Source: Strobilurus pachycystidiatus (lineage: Eukaryota > Basidiomycota > Agaricomycetes > Agaricales > Physalacriaceae). Taken from it: a stretch of 64,000 nt of DNA. The notes below the pieces were generated by a model. That model did not search any database. It was not told the origin of the DNA and was given only the letters and a program-made list of their open reading frames with translations. Made by a program: the position numbers and the translations under genes. How positions within the stretch are numbered: the stretch's first letter is position 1; each line of letters opens with the position of its first letter. Where the stretch lies: positions 620,001 to 684,000 of the forward strand of contig JAHLMK010000003.1 of assembly GCA_019915135.1 (NCBI GenBank), given 5' to 3'. This document shows, in pieces, positions 22,787 through 34,303 of the stretch.

Positions 22787-25429
22787 CTATCCCCGCTTGC
22801 GAAGCCCGTACTTCCTGGTGGTCGTATCAGGATCCTGCTGGACAGTGCCCTTGTAGTCAGTGTCCTCTGAGCCGCGCCTCTTCTTCCTCGGCGACAACTT
22901 AGGCTCCTCGTCCTCCGAGTCTGACTCTGAGTCTGACGCCCTGACACGCTTCCTGGCCGCCTGAACCCTCGCAGCTGGTGACTCCTTCTTCGCCGATGGC
23001 TGTTGCGCCTTCTTAGACGACTTCTGCTTGGGTGTTTTCGTGTCGTCCTCATCCTCCTCCTTCTTGAGTGCCTGCGTTGATCCGTTCTTCTTCGCAGCCG
23101 CCTTCTTTGCCTTTTTGCCTTTCCCTTTCGATGGTTTTGGGACCCAGACGGCAAGCTTTGCAGCCAGGTCCTCGAGGAAGGGCACTTCAATGTCGATACA
23201 TTGCATCGTATGAGTTGTGATGCACTGCACGCGATTCAAGTCTGAGTTCTCTATGACAGCTTGAGCAGAGATAGAGACTTACAATCCACCCTTTGTTGAA
23301 AGCGCGGGCAACGTCCTCCCTAGTCACAGCCAAGTCTTCGCTTTCGGCGATCTCCTCGGCGGTAGGTGCCCGCCGCAAACGCTTGCGAAGGGCTATGTAT
23401 ACCCGCCAATCTTTGGTCCACTTCTTCGCAGGGTTTTCAATCACGTCAATCCAGTTCCTTCGGAGCTAACACATTCCAGTCAGTCAAGACAAGGCCAGCG
23501 CAAACGAAAGATGCCCTCACCCCAGGCGTTTCAGGATCATTCCACTCCTGCGGCGTCAAGGAATCAGCCACCTCGAGCTTGTATTGTCCCATGTATTGCC
23601 ATTTGTTGGCATTGATACGTGAGACTAGACGGTAAGGACCAGGATCGGGATTGGCTCGACCGAAGCCAAGATTGAAGAAGAGCCCCACTCCTCCAACATG
23701 GGCCGGCGCGTGGGGATTGAGCTCAAGATTGAGAAACATCCAGTCGTCGTGACCATGTCTAGCCAGTTTCTTTGGGGCGATGGTAGGGAAGGTGTCTTGG
23801 GGGTTTCCACCGTATGTATTGCTGGTGAACAGCCGGGGAAAGATGATGTCCTTGAGGTCGGGATCCAGAGGTGGGTTAGGCTCGAAGACCTGAGGTTGAA
23901 TATGACGGAGGCGGCGCGCGACAGAGCCTGGGGGAAGTTGGGTATCCTTGATCTTCTTGACCTTTGCCTGTGTATTGTGAGTGTCGAGGCGTTGTTAGAG
24001 AAATAACGGCAGACATACATTTTCAAGACCTTTCACGTAGGCCTTGTCGTCCTCAAGGGTCAAAGCGGAATTGACATCTTCTGATGGGTGATTTGCAGCA
24101 ATATCTGGACCTTCACGTTGTGGTTTCTCGTCATCCTCGTCCTCCGAGTCAGATATCTCGATTACTTTTTCGGAGCGTTGGGAAACTTTCATCGTCTGGA
24201 AAGATACTTAGTGAATGTCGAAGAGTGTGAGATAATTAGCCTACTGCATTGTCGTCTTCTTCATCTTCCTCATCTTCGTCCTCGTCCTCGTCCTCTGAGT
24301 CTGAGATATCGATAGGTTCCGTGAGGAAAGAAGCTTTGCGATTCTGATGAGATTGAGCATCAGAATATGCTGAAGATCTCTGATGCTGGTGCTCACCCGG
24401 ACCGCGCCAATAAACACGATTTCATCATCATCATCGTCTGAACTTAGGATCTCAATCTCGTCATCTATCGAGGATCCCGACTTCTCGCTACTTGCGGTCG
24501 CCTGTGAAGAGGGCTGTGAGTGTCAACACCGTCTAATACAAGAAGAGTAAACTTGAAGTGCATTACTTTCACGTCGCTATCAAGGGAATCTGATCGTTCT
24601 CCGAAATGCGGCGGCTGATGTAGTCCGTATTTAGACGCAAACTCGAAGCAACACAACATGCAGATTTACCATGTCGATGTCGCCGTTGATGTCCATAGCC
24701 ATTCTCGTGCCAGCCTCCGAAGTGGAAGTTGGTTCGGTCTTTGGAACGTGTAGTACCGGCGTCAGCACTTGGTGGCGTCGATGGAATAGTAACAATTGGC
24801 GCGTACCTTTCGCGTTTCACTTTCGGACTTTGGTACGACCAATCTCTCATCTCCGTGATTTAGGGATGGCTTTGAGACGAGTCAAGACAGAGCAGGAGTA
24901 TTCTCAGTCTGAGTGAATGCACATACATCATCGGGTTCCTCTTTTTTCTCCGTGACCCCGTCTGCGAACGGACCCAAGGGAGGCTTTGACTCTTCACGGT
25001 CAAATTTGATGTCTTCTTCGGCCTTGAGCCTGTTTGAGTGAGGTTCGTTCTTGATTGATGAAGCGGGAGGTCGCGATGATTTGAGGGCAACCTTTGCTGT
25101 TGAGATGGGGATTGAACGATCCTGAGACGGTTAAGTCTGAGTTCACCGCTGCTACGAATGGGTGGAGGAGCGTACTGTGTTTGCATTTGATTTTTTCCTC
25201 TGCTTCATAGAGAGTTCGTTGGTGTCGAGTGGAATCCTAATCTTGTTATCGTCCTGCATGGACAGTATACGTATCAACAATGTAGGGAACCGAAGAAAGC
25301 TCATACCTCTTCAAGTTTTTTCTTAGGTAAAGTTATTACTCCATCAGCGGTCGGGTAGGCCTCATCTTGTCCTGAGTCCGTCGTGTTTAGCACACTCTCA
25401 TGCGGACACTCTGTTTTGACGCGGTCCAT
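22787..25429 (-). CDS. Nuclear DUF6697-like protein with three SUMO-interaction-like motifs
   Basis: Minus-strand gene of many short exons, ending KYGLRKRG at 22787. I start it at the first ATG of the 5' frame (25429, MDRVKTECPHES); upstream codons are open but lack an ATG. The central part contains a conserved block: FPRLFTSNTYGGNPQDTFP, HGHDDWMFLNLELNPHAPAH, GLFFNLG and NKWQYMGQYKLEVADSLTPQEW, which I recognise as the basidiomycete DUF6697-type domain (about 23450-23930). Before it, three consecutive exons each encode a hydrophobic-acidic motif: EIEILSSDDDDDE (about 24430), PIDISDSEDEDEDE (about 24300) and VIEISDSEDEDD (about 24150). The C-terminus is Lys/Ser-rich with basic clusters such as RKKRRGSE, consistent with nuclear location. 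Function is unknown; SUMO binding is inference. Confidence 0.78.
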
Positions 25430-25614
25430 GTTCAATGTAAGAATGAAGACTTCATTCGTTGGGCGTTTGATCGCCGACTTGCGAGGAACATCGGTCCGCT
25501 TCCCGACCAATTTGAATATTGACACTTGTTGACTTTCACCTGACTTTCACGAATCACCACGAACCATCGCCACAGACCACTGCCATAGATTGACCGATAT
25601 TACCCTGATTTCCA
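25430..25614. promoter_or_regulatory. Short bidirectional promoter, DUF6697-like / F-box B
   Basis: Only 185 bp separate the two start codons of head-to-head genes, so both promoters must overlap here. Confidence 0.5.
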
Positions 25615-27483
25615 ATGCCCGGCAAGGTAGAGAAGCCGACTATTCTGGATCCAACCACGTCACAGATCTCTGTTGGCCTCGGCGAATTTCTCACCGAACA
25701 AACAGCATTGACAATGGGTGCCAGGTGAGTTCCTTTGCACGCTTGTTCGATGCCATGTAATAACCCACCATCCAGCACTATTTCCACAGCTTTCAATGCA
25801 CTGGATGTGTATTTTCCTCAAATACACGCGGAATCCACGACTTTGGACGCGCTGGACGACGTCATCACTAATTTGTACCGTGTGCTTGCCGTTGCGACTA
25901 CCCATCGCAGCACCCTCGCCGCGCTGCACTGCCTTCCGGACGAGATCATGACAGTGATATTTCGGCTTTACTCATCCTCGGAGCAAGATTTCTTCGAAGG
26001 GAGGCTTCGCTGGTCCAAAATCATGCTCGTATGCCGGAGATGGTATACCCTCATCTTGAACGACGGCTATCTGTGGTCATTCCTGGCCTTCAGTGGGTGT
26101 CATCTGTCACGCCAACTTTCTTTCTGGAAACACCTTGAGAGGGCTAGGACATGGCCTCTGAATGTGTATTCCATCCTAGTCGAGAAGGATCACCTCCCCC
26201 TCTACAAAGCTGTCTCAGATCTGGGTATGGCATCGCGTCTGAAGTCTATTAGCTTGTACTATGCCGACGGGAGCGTCATCAATCGGATTCTTACTCTTTT
26301 CCAAGAGGCCGGTTTTCCAATCCTGTCGTCCCTGTCCATCCTGCGCCACAGCGAGGCGGACGACTCGGATACGGAGCACGCCCTGTCTGAATCCATCTTA
26401 CCCTTCTTACGTCTCAAAAGCCTGACAAGCAGGAATATGTCGATAAACCTTGCAATTCTTCCATCCTGTCTCACGGAGCTCTACCTCTCTTCGCGGGACC
26501 CCAATCGACTCTATGACCTCCATACTTTCTTCGAACTCGCCCTTGCCAAACTTCCGCATTTGCAGGTACTCAAGCTTATCGGTGTACTCAAATCCCCTGG
26601 CGAGCCCACACCCACCATTCACCTACCCTGTCTGCGCAACATGGTCATAACTGCTCCCTCTGATGTCGTTCAGGCCTTCCTCACATCCCTTATCATCCCT
26701 CCCACCAGCAAGGTCCATGTTCAGACCCAGGCTGTTATCCACGAATCCTCTGTCTTCCCGCGCATCATGCTACCGCCCCTGCGACTGCTCTTCAGACATC
26801 CGAAAGGCACACGTCTGCGAGTGGTCAAGATCGACTCGTTCTTGGCACAGGAGTCGGCCTACGGTCTTTACGTTGTTGCCTTCGATCATCGGGATATGAG
26901 TAGAATCGGGAAATGGGACGCGATGTCAGACGACGAGGAAACAGCGCTGCGGTTTGGGTTTGCTACGTCCAGGGCGAAATATCAGGCGCGGATAACACGG
27001 AAGCTCTTCACGACGCTCATGACGAATGTGGAGGTGCTTGACGTCCGTGGTTCTCTGAGAGAGACCTTGACGGTATCGTGGTGGAAAGCAGCACTGCTCA
27101 GTCTCCCGATGCTCACCGAGGTCTACATTCAAGCCGAGACCGCGATCGGTCTGTCGTTCTGCGCAGCACAGCTTCGGCTGACGAGGACGCATCCAAAGGA
27201 CTTTCCGAAATTGAAGGGAGTTCATGTCGACAAGCATTCGAGACCCACTATGTCGACGTTGAGAATGTTGGCATCAGGTGAACCTGACAGTTGCGCTCCA
27301 AATTTTGTGGCATTGCGGAATTTGGCGCGCGTCCTTCAAGGGCTGGGGCATCCTCTGGAGTGGATTGAGACGTCTGTGAATTACACATTGTGGCCTGGGG
27401 CGGACGAGGCGAAGGAGATATCTGGCTTGGTGGGAAAGTTCATATATAATGGCGGTCTTGTCTATCCCATCAATGAAGTGTAA
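25615..27483 (+). CDS. F-box-like protein, paralogue B
   Basis: Exon 1 is 25615-25724 (MPGKVEKPTILDPTTSQISV...), the intron is 25725-25775 (AG|GTGAGT) and exon 2 ends with TAA at 27481. F-box-like region: LPDEIMTVIFRLYSSSEQDF ... LVCRRWYTLILNDGYLWSFL. It aligns by eye with paralogue A over the whole length, including the first intron, the TSRxKxQxxxTRK block and the C-terminus (KFIYNGG versus RFLYQGD). Expected role: adaptor for an SCF-type ubiquitin ligase, target unknown. The two paralogues lie on opposite strands and bracket two unrelated genes. Confidence 0.87.
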
Positions 27484-27985
27484 TGATCCTTGTCCTATTC
27501 AGCACGTCCCGCTCTCAACGTCTTTGGACGTACATCAAGTTGACCACTTACGATCAAGTGCCATGTAATGCCGGGCCCAAGCTCTCTCCTCGACTCCCAT
27601 CATCCCACGTAGTCTCGTAAACCGACTTTGTATTGGCCTATGTAGAATGCTCTGTGATCGACAGACAGATCTGACGGCGACGCGTGTACTATTCTGGTCA
27701 TCAATGGCCCCAACGGAACGTCTTCATAACTCCAGAATGTAGTAAGTCGGCCTGTTCAGCCATCATCCTTGACTCACTCCGACGCCTCCGGGCGGCAGCG
27801 ATGCAAATTACCTCGAGTCTCTTGTCAGACTCTCGTAGCCTTGTGCCCGTGCCTTGAATATGCATACCCTTATCCCCGTTTGTTCACATTACTTCCACTA
27901 ATTGAATGGCCGACTACTACTTAACCAGAGCGGGTGTGCTTCCGAGGTCATTGTTTCAGACTTCTCAACCGAAAATCGGACAAGG
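27484..27985. other. Intergenic
   Basis: About 500 bp without a supported gene, between F-box B and the carboxylesterase remnant. It contains no repeat that I can see. Confidence 0.4.
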
Positions 27986-29104
27986 ATGTCTACCATCACA
28001 AGCACTATCTGTCTTCCAGTCGCTCTCCAAGTGGCATTGACGTTGGCGCAGGCCCCTACCATAGCTTTAGACGCTGCCACTGTGACGGGAAACGCGTCGG
28101 GATCCGTCTATCACTTCCTTGGGATCCCTTATGGCAAGCCACCGTATGTCTATGGCCATTCACCTAGTCGCGACTCTCAGGCTGACGAGGTCCCAGTACA
28201 GGGAATCTTCGCTTAGATCATCCTCAGCCCGTGGATGCTTACACCGGTGCGATCAATGTGACAGCTTATGGCACGGCTTGCCCCCAACAACTTGGAACGC
28301 AGGCGAATGTTTCTGGTCTCCCGCCTGAGACCTTGGAAGTTCTTGCTGGAGCACCTGCACTATCCTTCACGGATGACGAAGACTGTGCGTACCGTATACA
28401 CTGTGGTTTCGTGTCTCACGCAGCTCTGTAGGCCTGAGTCTCAACGTAATCACGCCTATTCAACTTTCAGCACTGCTGAACTCCCAATTGTAGTGGTGAG
28501 TCTCGTTTCCGTTGGACGTCCCGACATTGATCGTTTGTTGACCTTGTATCCGAACGTATCTTCCCTGGGCTCTCCCTTCGGCACTGAAGATGCCAATGTT
28601 CTGTACCCTCAGTAGAAGCGCATCGCATCGCTGCCAGGGGACTACATCTTCCAGGCTCCTCGCAGATTCTTCTTTTCTGCGATGTCAGGAAAGCAAGACA
28701 TACATTCGTACTGTATGCATTCCATTTCGGAACCAGCCGTTCATTCCATGATGCCTTATCACAGCCTATAAGCTGAAAGTTTACCCTTCCTCGGATCGTT
28801 CCACTCGAGCGACTTGATCCTCAACTCTTCTTTCCCCGGCGGTGATATGCAGCCATACTTGATCCGATTCGTTGCCACTCTGGATCCAAACGGCGGCACG
28901 GATGTTCATTGGCCGAAGTGGACACCAAACTTGCCGAAATTGTTGACCTTCAATGACGGCGCGGTGCCGATAAACATAACAAAGGACACCTACCGGATGG
29001 TCCAGACAGAAACGTTGAACAAACTCCTCCTGAAGTATCCCCTCCGATTTGCAGTTATGATCAAATCTCAGCCCTACGTCTCCCTTTGTTGTCCTCGATC
29101 TTAG
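27986..29104 (+). pseudogene. Type-B carboxylesterase/lipase pseudogene, catalytic core deleted
   Basis: The N-terminal exon has a signal-peptide-like start (MSTITSTICLPVALQVALTL) and the family block YHFLGIPYGKPP, then DAYTGAINVTAYGTACPQQ and DDEDC|LSLNV. After LPIVV the sequence jumps to the late part of the fold (DRLLTLYPNVSSLGSPFG), so the oxyanion-hole GGG, the GESAG nucleophile elbow and some 200-300 residues are missing. A TAG at 28612 interrupts LYPQ*KRIASL where a tyrosine codon is expected. The C-terminal part still shows the region of the catalytic His (FLGSFHSSDL) and WPKWTPNLPKLLTF. Deletion plus nonsense make activity impossible. Confidence 0.82.
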
Positions 29105-29206
29105 AGATACCGGATTACATTAGACGAAGTGTGCAAAGGAGTTACAATGTGAGAAAAAGACAGCGATAATGTAGTGGAAGACACTGGACAGGACACGGTA
29201 AGAGCT

Positions 29207-32200
29207 CTACTCTTCATCACTAGGCGTAAGGTACTCGGGATCGTCGCCCTCATCATCACTCAGCACCTGTTTCCGCCCTGCACTTCTCGCGCGCGAAGGA
29301 GGTGGAGGTCGCATGTCCTCTTCCACCAAGCCACCACCACCAGGCCCATCCGGCGCCCCCGGAAGCCCAGAGCCCCGCATCACACGCTCAAACGTCGCAT
29401 TGAATACCTGCTCCATCGCCACCGCATCGTTATACACCCACGAGCCCTCCTGGTTGTACGTCCGCGCATTGCTGAACATTAACCTCCAATCGTCCCTATA
29501 CTGCTGCACTGTCTTGTAGAATGTCCCGGTACTCCGCTTTTGTATCTGCGCCATGGATATGGGTTGTCGAATGAGCTGGTAATAATCAGGATATATCTAC
29601 GGCCCAGGTCAGTAGTCGTTCCAGACGGTAATTTTTAGCCATCCACCTTCTTAGCTGGCAGCTGCACAAAGAGATCACGGCGAGTACGGCCATCAGTGTC
29701 TTCGCAGTCGTATACAGCCTGATAGCACTGATCAAAGGCAGCCTTCATGCGATCCCGAATATTGGCCTGCATGTCCGGTACCCGAGTTTTACGACGTTTC
29801 TGAAGCGAAGAAAAGTCAACTTATCATCACCAGCGGGGGAGATATCCACATACGGAAGAGCGATCCTCATCATCATCATCGCCAGCGACAGATGGTGTGA
29901 CGGACAATGACTTCTGTCCACCGCGTTTTCGCTTGCCATTGGTCGGTGCCTCATAGTCCGCTGCCTTGCCTTTGCTCTTCCTCCCCTTGCGCGGCCGGCT
30001 GCCCTCGGCGTCAGAAACAGGCGTACCCCGATTTGAGTCCTCCATGAAGGCTCTACTGGCAGCAGCCCGCTTCTTTCTCGGACGCTCCAGCATCTCCTCG
30101 ATGTCATCGCCGTCCTCAAGAGCCTAACAAAAATGTTAGCTATGCAATTGCAGGGCCCCAAATGTAACCTTACCCTCGCCCAAGCATCGTCGCTGAGGTT
30201 GTCATTGTAGCTGATGACGTTTCTCTTGCGCTGCCCACGTCCTTCAATGATCTCCTCCACCTCCTTCACCTCGAACGGCTCATCCGTCTGATAACACTGC
30301 GGCAGCTCTTCGACCTGGATAAGCGGCGGCGGCGGCTTCCCGCGATGCCCCGCAAGTCGCCATGCCTCAGCCTGCTCACGCTCACGCTCAATATCCATCT
30401 TCCGGAACGTCTCCGACTCCTCTTCCGACCTCGCGATGAGCGCATTCAACTCTTCGTCGTTCATATCTCCAGCCTCCTCGTTCTCCTCCTCCTGATCGGC
30501 TTCAAGAATCGATCGCTATTCAAAGGTGAGCAGCTGAAATTTCATTAGATGAACGACGTACCAAGAACTCCTCCTGTTCTTCCTGCGTAGACTTGTTATC
30601 GAATCGACCGGCTTGGATGACCTTGTCATCAATATCAAGTTTGAACCGGGCACGCTGGTACATCGCCTCCTCGACACTCTTCTCGGTAATGAACCGCAGA
30701 ATGAGCACAGCGCGAGTCTGTCCAATACGATGCGCACGATCCTGGGCTTGTAGATCGGCGTGAGGATTCCTATGCGCATGTCAACATCACATCCAAGACA
30801 ACAAAAGACACTCCGACGTACCAATCACTGTCGAAGCTATGACACAGAGAGTCAGCAGGTGCGGAAGCAGAAAGAATGAGACGTACATGACGACCGTATC
30901 AGCGGTCTGCAAGTTGAGACCCAAACCACCAGCACGCGTGGACAATATGAAGACCTTATACTCCGAGTTCTTCGCGTTGAACATCTGCACAAACGACGCA
31001 CGCTCCTCCGTCTTCGTCCCACCATCGAGACGTAGATACTTCCAGTTCATCATCTTCAAGAAGTCCTCCATAATGTCCATGACCTTGGTCATTTGGAAGA
31101 AGATCAGGACCTTTATGTCGCATCAGTACCAATGTCATTTCGGTGATGGAATACAAGATCGCTCACTCGATGATCGGTGGCAAAGAACTTGGGGAGCACT
31201 CGACTGAGGAGCTCAATCTTGCCGGAAGTCCGAACGAGTTTCTCGTCGATCAGCCCACTAGGGCTGACTTTGTCCTCGACGCTCTCGAAGAGGAAAGGAT
31301 GCTGACAGATCTTTCGCAATTGCATTAGCTCGTTGCTCAAACCCTTCACACCGCCGGATTTTCTGCAGAACGTAAATCGCATTAGCCTCCCATAAGGTGA
31401 CGAACAGTGAGGAATGAACATACCCCGTCTTGTCATTCCCATCCGCAATCATCTTGTACTTCTTCATCTGCTTATACAGCTGACTCTGCAGCCCGCTCAT
31501 CCGCACCTTGATCACCTTCTCCACCTTATCCGGCAGCTCGCTCTCTACGTCCTTCTTCAGCCTCCTCAGCAAGAAGGGCCGCAGCACCTTGTGTAATCGC
31601 CGAATGATGAGCAGCGCCTCTTCTTCGTTCAGCTCGATCTTGTCGCCAGTACCCGCGTTCGCAAACGGCGTGTTGAACCACTCGTCAAACGACTTGACGG
31701 AGTTGAAGATCTTGGGAAGGACGAAGTTGAGCAGAGACCAGAGTTCGGGGAGGTTGTTTTGAAGTGGTGTTCCGGTGAGAATCAGGCGATAGCGGGAGTG
31801 GTAGTAGGTGGAAAGCGTCTGAGAGAGTTTCGACTGAGTGTTCTTCATACGATGACCCTCATCTGGAACAAGTGGTTAGGCCAACACCGTCACAGAAGAA
31901 AGAAAGGAACTTACCGATGATCATATGCACCCATTTCAGCTTACTGAGAACTGGCCGGTCCTTGATTATATACTCGTACGTCGTCAATAGCACTTGGAAG
32001 TAACCAACACGAAGGTCGCCTTGTAGCGCTCGTCGCTGCGCCGGGTTCCCCTTGTACGCCACCAACTTGATAGCAGGTGCCCACTTGGCGAACTCTCCCG
32101 ACCAATTCGTCATCGTGGAAAGAGGTACAATGACAAGATATGGGCCCTTCTGTCGCTTACTCTCGATGAGGAACGAAATCAAAGAGATTGTCTGGATCGT

Positions 32201-34098
32201 CTTTCCGAGACCCTGCAAACAACACATTATTCAGTTGCTCGTGATGGAATATGGACGAACGCACCATCTCGTCTGCAAGAATACCGTTTAGACGATTGTT
32301 GTACAAGCTGACCATCCACTGCAGACCCTTGATCTGATATTCCTTTAATGTGCCGCCGACGAGGATCTGCGGCTGCTTCGTGATCCTTTCGGAAATCCTA
32401 TGTGCGACGGAGTAGTAGTCGACCTTTGTCTTGTCCTGGTTGACCTCGTCAGCCGAGATCTGAGCACCGAAGGTCGCCTCGTTCGCAGGCCCTTCCTCCA
32501 CCTCGAACTGGAAGTGTTCCTGCGGACCACCCTCGTTCTGCTGGGCGACGACGGCTTGGGCGAGGGAGTCAAGGTAGGCGTCGGTCTGCTTGAGCAAATG
32601 CGTGATACGCGTATCCTTCGCCGTGTCGATGAGCTTCATGTACGCCTCTTCATCATCCGCCTTCAACGCCTTCAGACGCTCCTTTGAGATCCTCTCGATG
32701 CGTTTCTGCTCTTCCTTCTCCGTGTGCGCATGGTAGTTGAGCACGGACTTTCCGAGGCGGGAAACACGGTCTTGAGCAAGACGGTTGGCGTTGAGGACTT
32801 CTCGACCGTGAGAGGTGATGACATGGAGCTGCTCGACATGCTTGTGTTTCGCACGACGTTCACGTTCGGTCCGCTGCTTCCGTTCCAGCTGCTCTGTGGC
32901 GCGAACGTCTCGGATATTGGGTTTCCTCGATCTGCGGAAGTCGGCTCGGTTGAGCGGAAGAAGTGAGCCATGCACAAGCTTCTCAGCGACAAGGGTACGC
33001 AGGTGCCTTTGCTTCTCAACGAGGCGAAGCGACTTGAGCTCGATGAGCGCACGAAGCTTGCCGTGAGACGTAGCACTAGGGGGTAGAAGGAGGTGTTTGT
33101 TGGTAGCATCGCCCATGACGGTATCGCTGTCGCCTTTCAAAACATCGGCCGTGTCGGTTAGTCCGCCATCACCAATGGTAGACGGCAGCTCCTCCAGTTC
33201 CCGAATACGCTGCGCTATCCTTGCCTCGACATACCGATCCCGCTCATTTAGAATCTGGTTGGCATCGAGACCGGCGGGCATGATAGTGGGGATGAGGAGG
33301 CGCTGCAAACGAGTGGCAAAGAGGGTGGGGTCGGTGTCCGGCTTGCGCTCGAGGTAGGAGAAGGGATGGACATAGGCATTGTACGGGTATATTCCCGAAT
33401 TCTTGTCGTCCTCGAGGAATGGGCCCTTTGGCAGGTCTGCGGGGTCGATCTCCACGTCGTCCTCGACCTCTATCATGGCGGGATCCGCCGGCTCGTTCGC
33501 GACCTTGACCACGCTGTCCACGACGCGGGACGTCACGTCGGGCACCTGCAGCTGCTTCTCGAGGTCGACCATGGCGGGATTGTTGAGCTGCATGGCGTGC
33601 TGTACATTTTCGGGAATCGGGAGGTGGCGGCTGAGCAGCTTGAAGGCGTGGATCTGCGCGCGGAGGACGTTGATTTGTTCTGTGGTGAATGAGACGGGGG
33701 TCGTCGATTGTGGCGGCGGCGCGGCAATATTGCCGTTGGTAGCGGCGGCGGCCTGCTGAGCGAGTTGTTGTTGCTGTTGGTGCTGTTGCTGGGCCTGGTT
33801 GCGCGCTATTTGCAGGTCAGTATGGGAATGCTGCTTTGCGGTGGCGGTCGGACTGGCCTTGGCCGAGGGCGGTGATGTATTTGGCGAGCTGCTCGTATTC
33901 TCCGGGATGTTTCTCGTCGCCCGGGTTGTGTTTGAGATGATTTGCCCTCTACAATTCCGTTCAGACTCGGCCGGCTGCAGAGGGAACGAGGCGACGCACC
34001 GCAATGAGAAGCTGGATCTGTTGGTGGGCAGGCATAGCGGGCGGGCGCTGAGGCGCCATGTTGGGCGGCATTCCGTTCGCCGACATCGGGGCGGACAT
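29207..34098 (-). CDS. STH1/SNF2: Snf2/Sth1-type chromatin remodelling ATPase
   Basis: ATG at 34098 ([20 protein letters not shown]), stop at 29207. Domains in order: a Gln-rich stretch, a QLQ domain ([20 protein letters not shown], about 33630), an HSA region rich in basic helices (about 32700-33000), the SNF2 ATPase with [12 protein letters not shown] (Walker A, split by the intron at about 32222-32266), DEGHRMKN (motif II, near 31860), [14 protein letters not shown], then the helicase C lobe with [25 protein letters not shown] and [12 protein letters not shown]. After that come a SnAC-like acidic segment, an AT-hook-like [11 protein letters not shown] (about 30000) and a C-terminal bromodomain ([13 protein letters not shown] ... 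[18 protein letters not shown], about 29400-29650). This is the catalytic subunit of SWI/SNF or RSC: it slides and evicts nucleosomes using ATP. Sth1 and Snf2 cannot be separated from this sequence alone. Confidence 0.95.
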
Positions 34099-34303
34099 TT
34101 TTGTCGCACGCGCCGGTCGATTTCGCGCGTCACCGCGAACTTGTTGACCAGGATTGTGGTAAGTAGCTGTTACTTGAGGTCGAAACAAGGACAAACAGGA
34201 CGTCGCTGGAAGTTGAAAATAATTAATTGATTAACTAACACGCTTCACGTGCCTTGCATGGCCTAATTGAGGCGTCGGACGCGCCTTGACTCCCGCCATC
34301 ATC
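34099..34303. promoter_or_regulatory. Bidirectional promoter, Snf2/Sth1 and Ku80
   Basis: 205 bp between divergent start codons. It includes an A/T-rich stretch (AATTAATTGATTAAC at about 34218-34232) that may be the nucleosome-free core. No factor site is assigned. Confidence 0.5.

Noticed and set aside
25430..25525. N-terminal extension of the DUF6697-like protein
   Set aside because: The frame is open but has no ATG before 25429 and begins at GTG.
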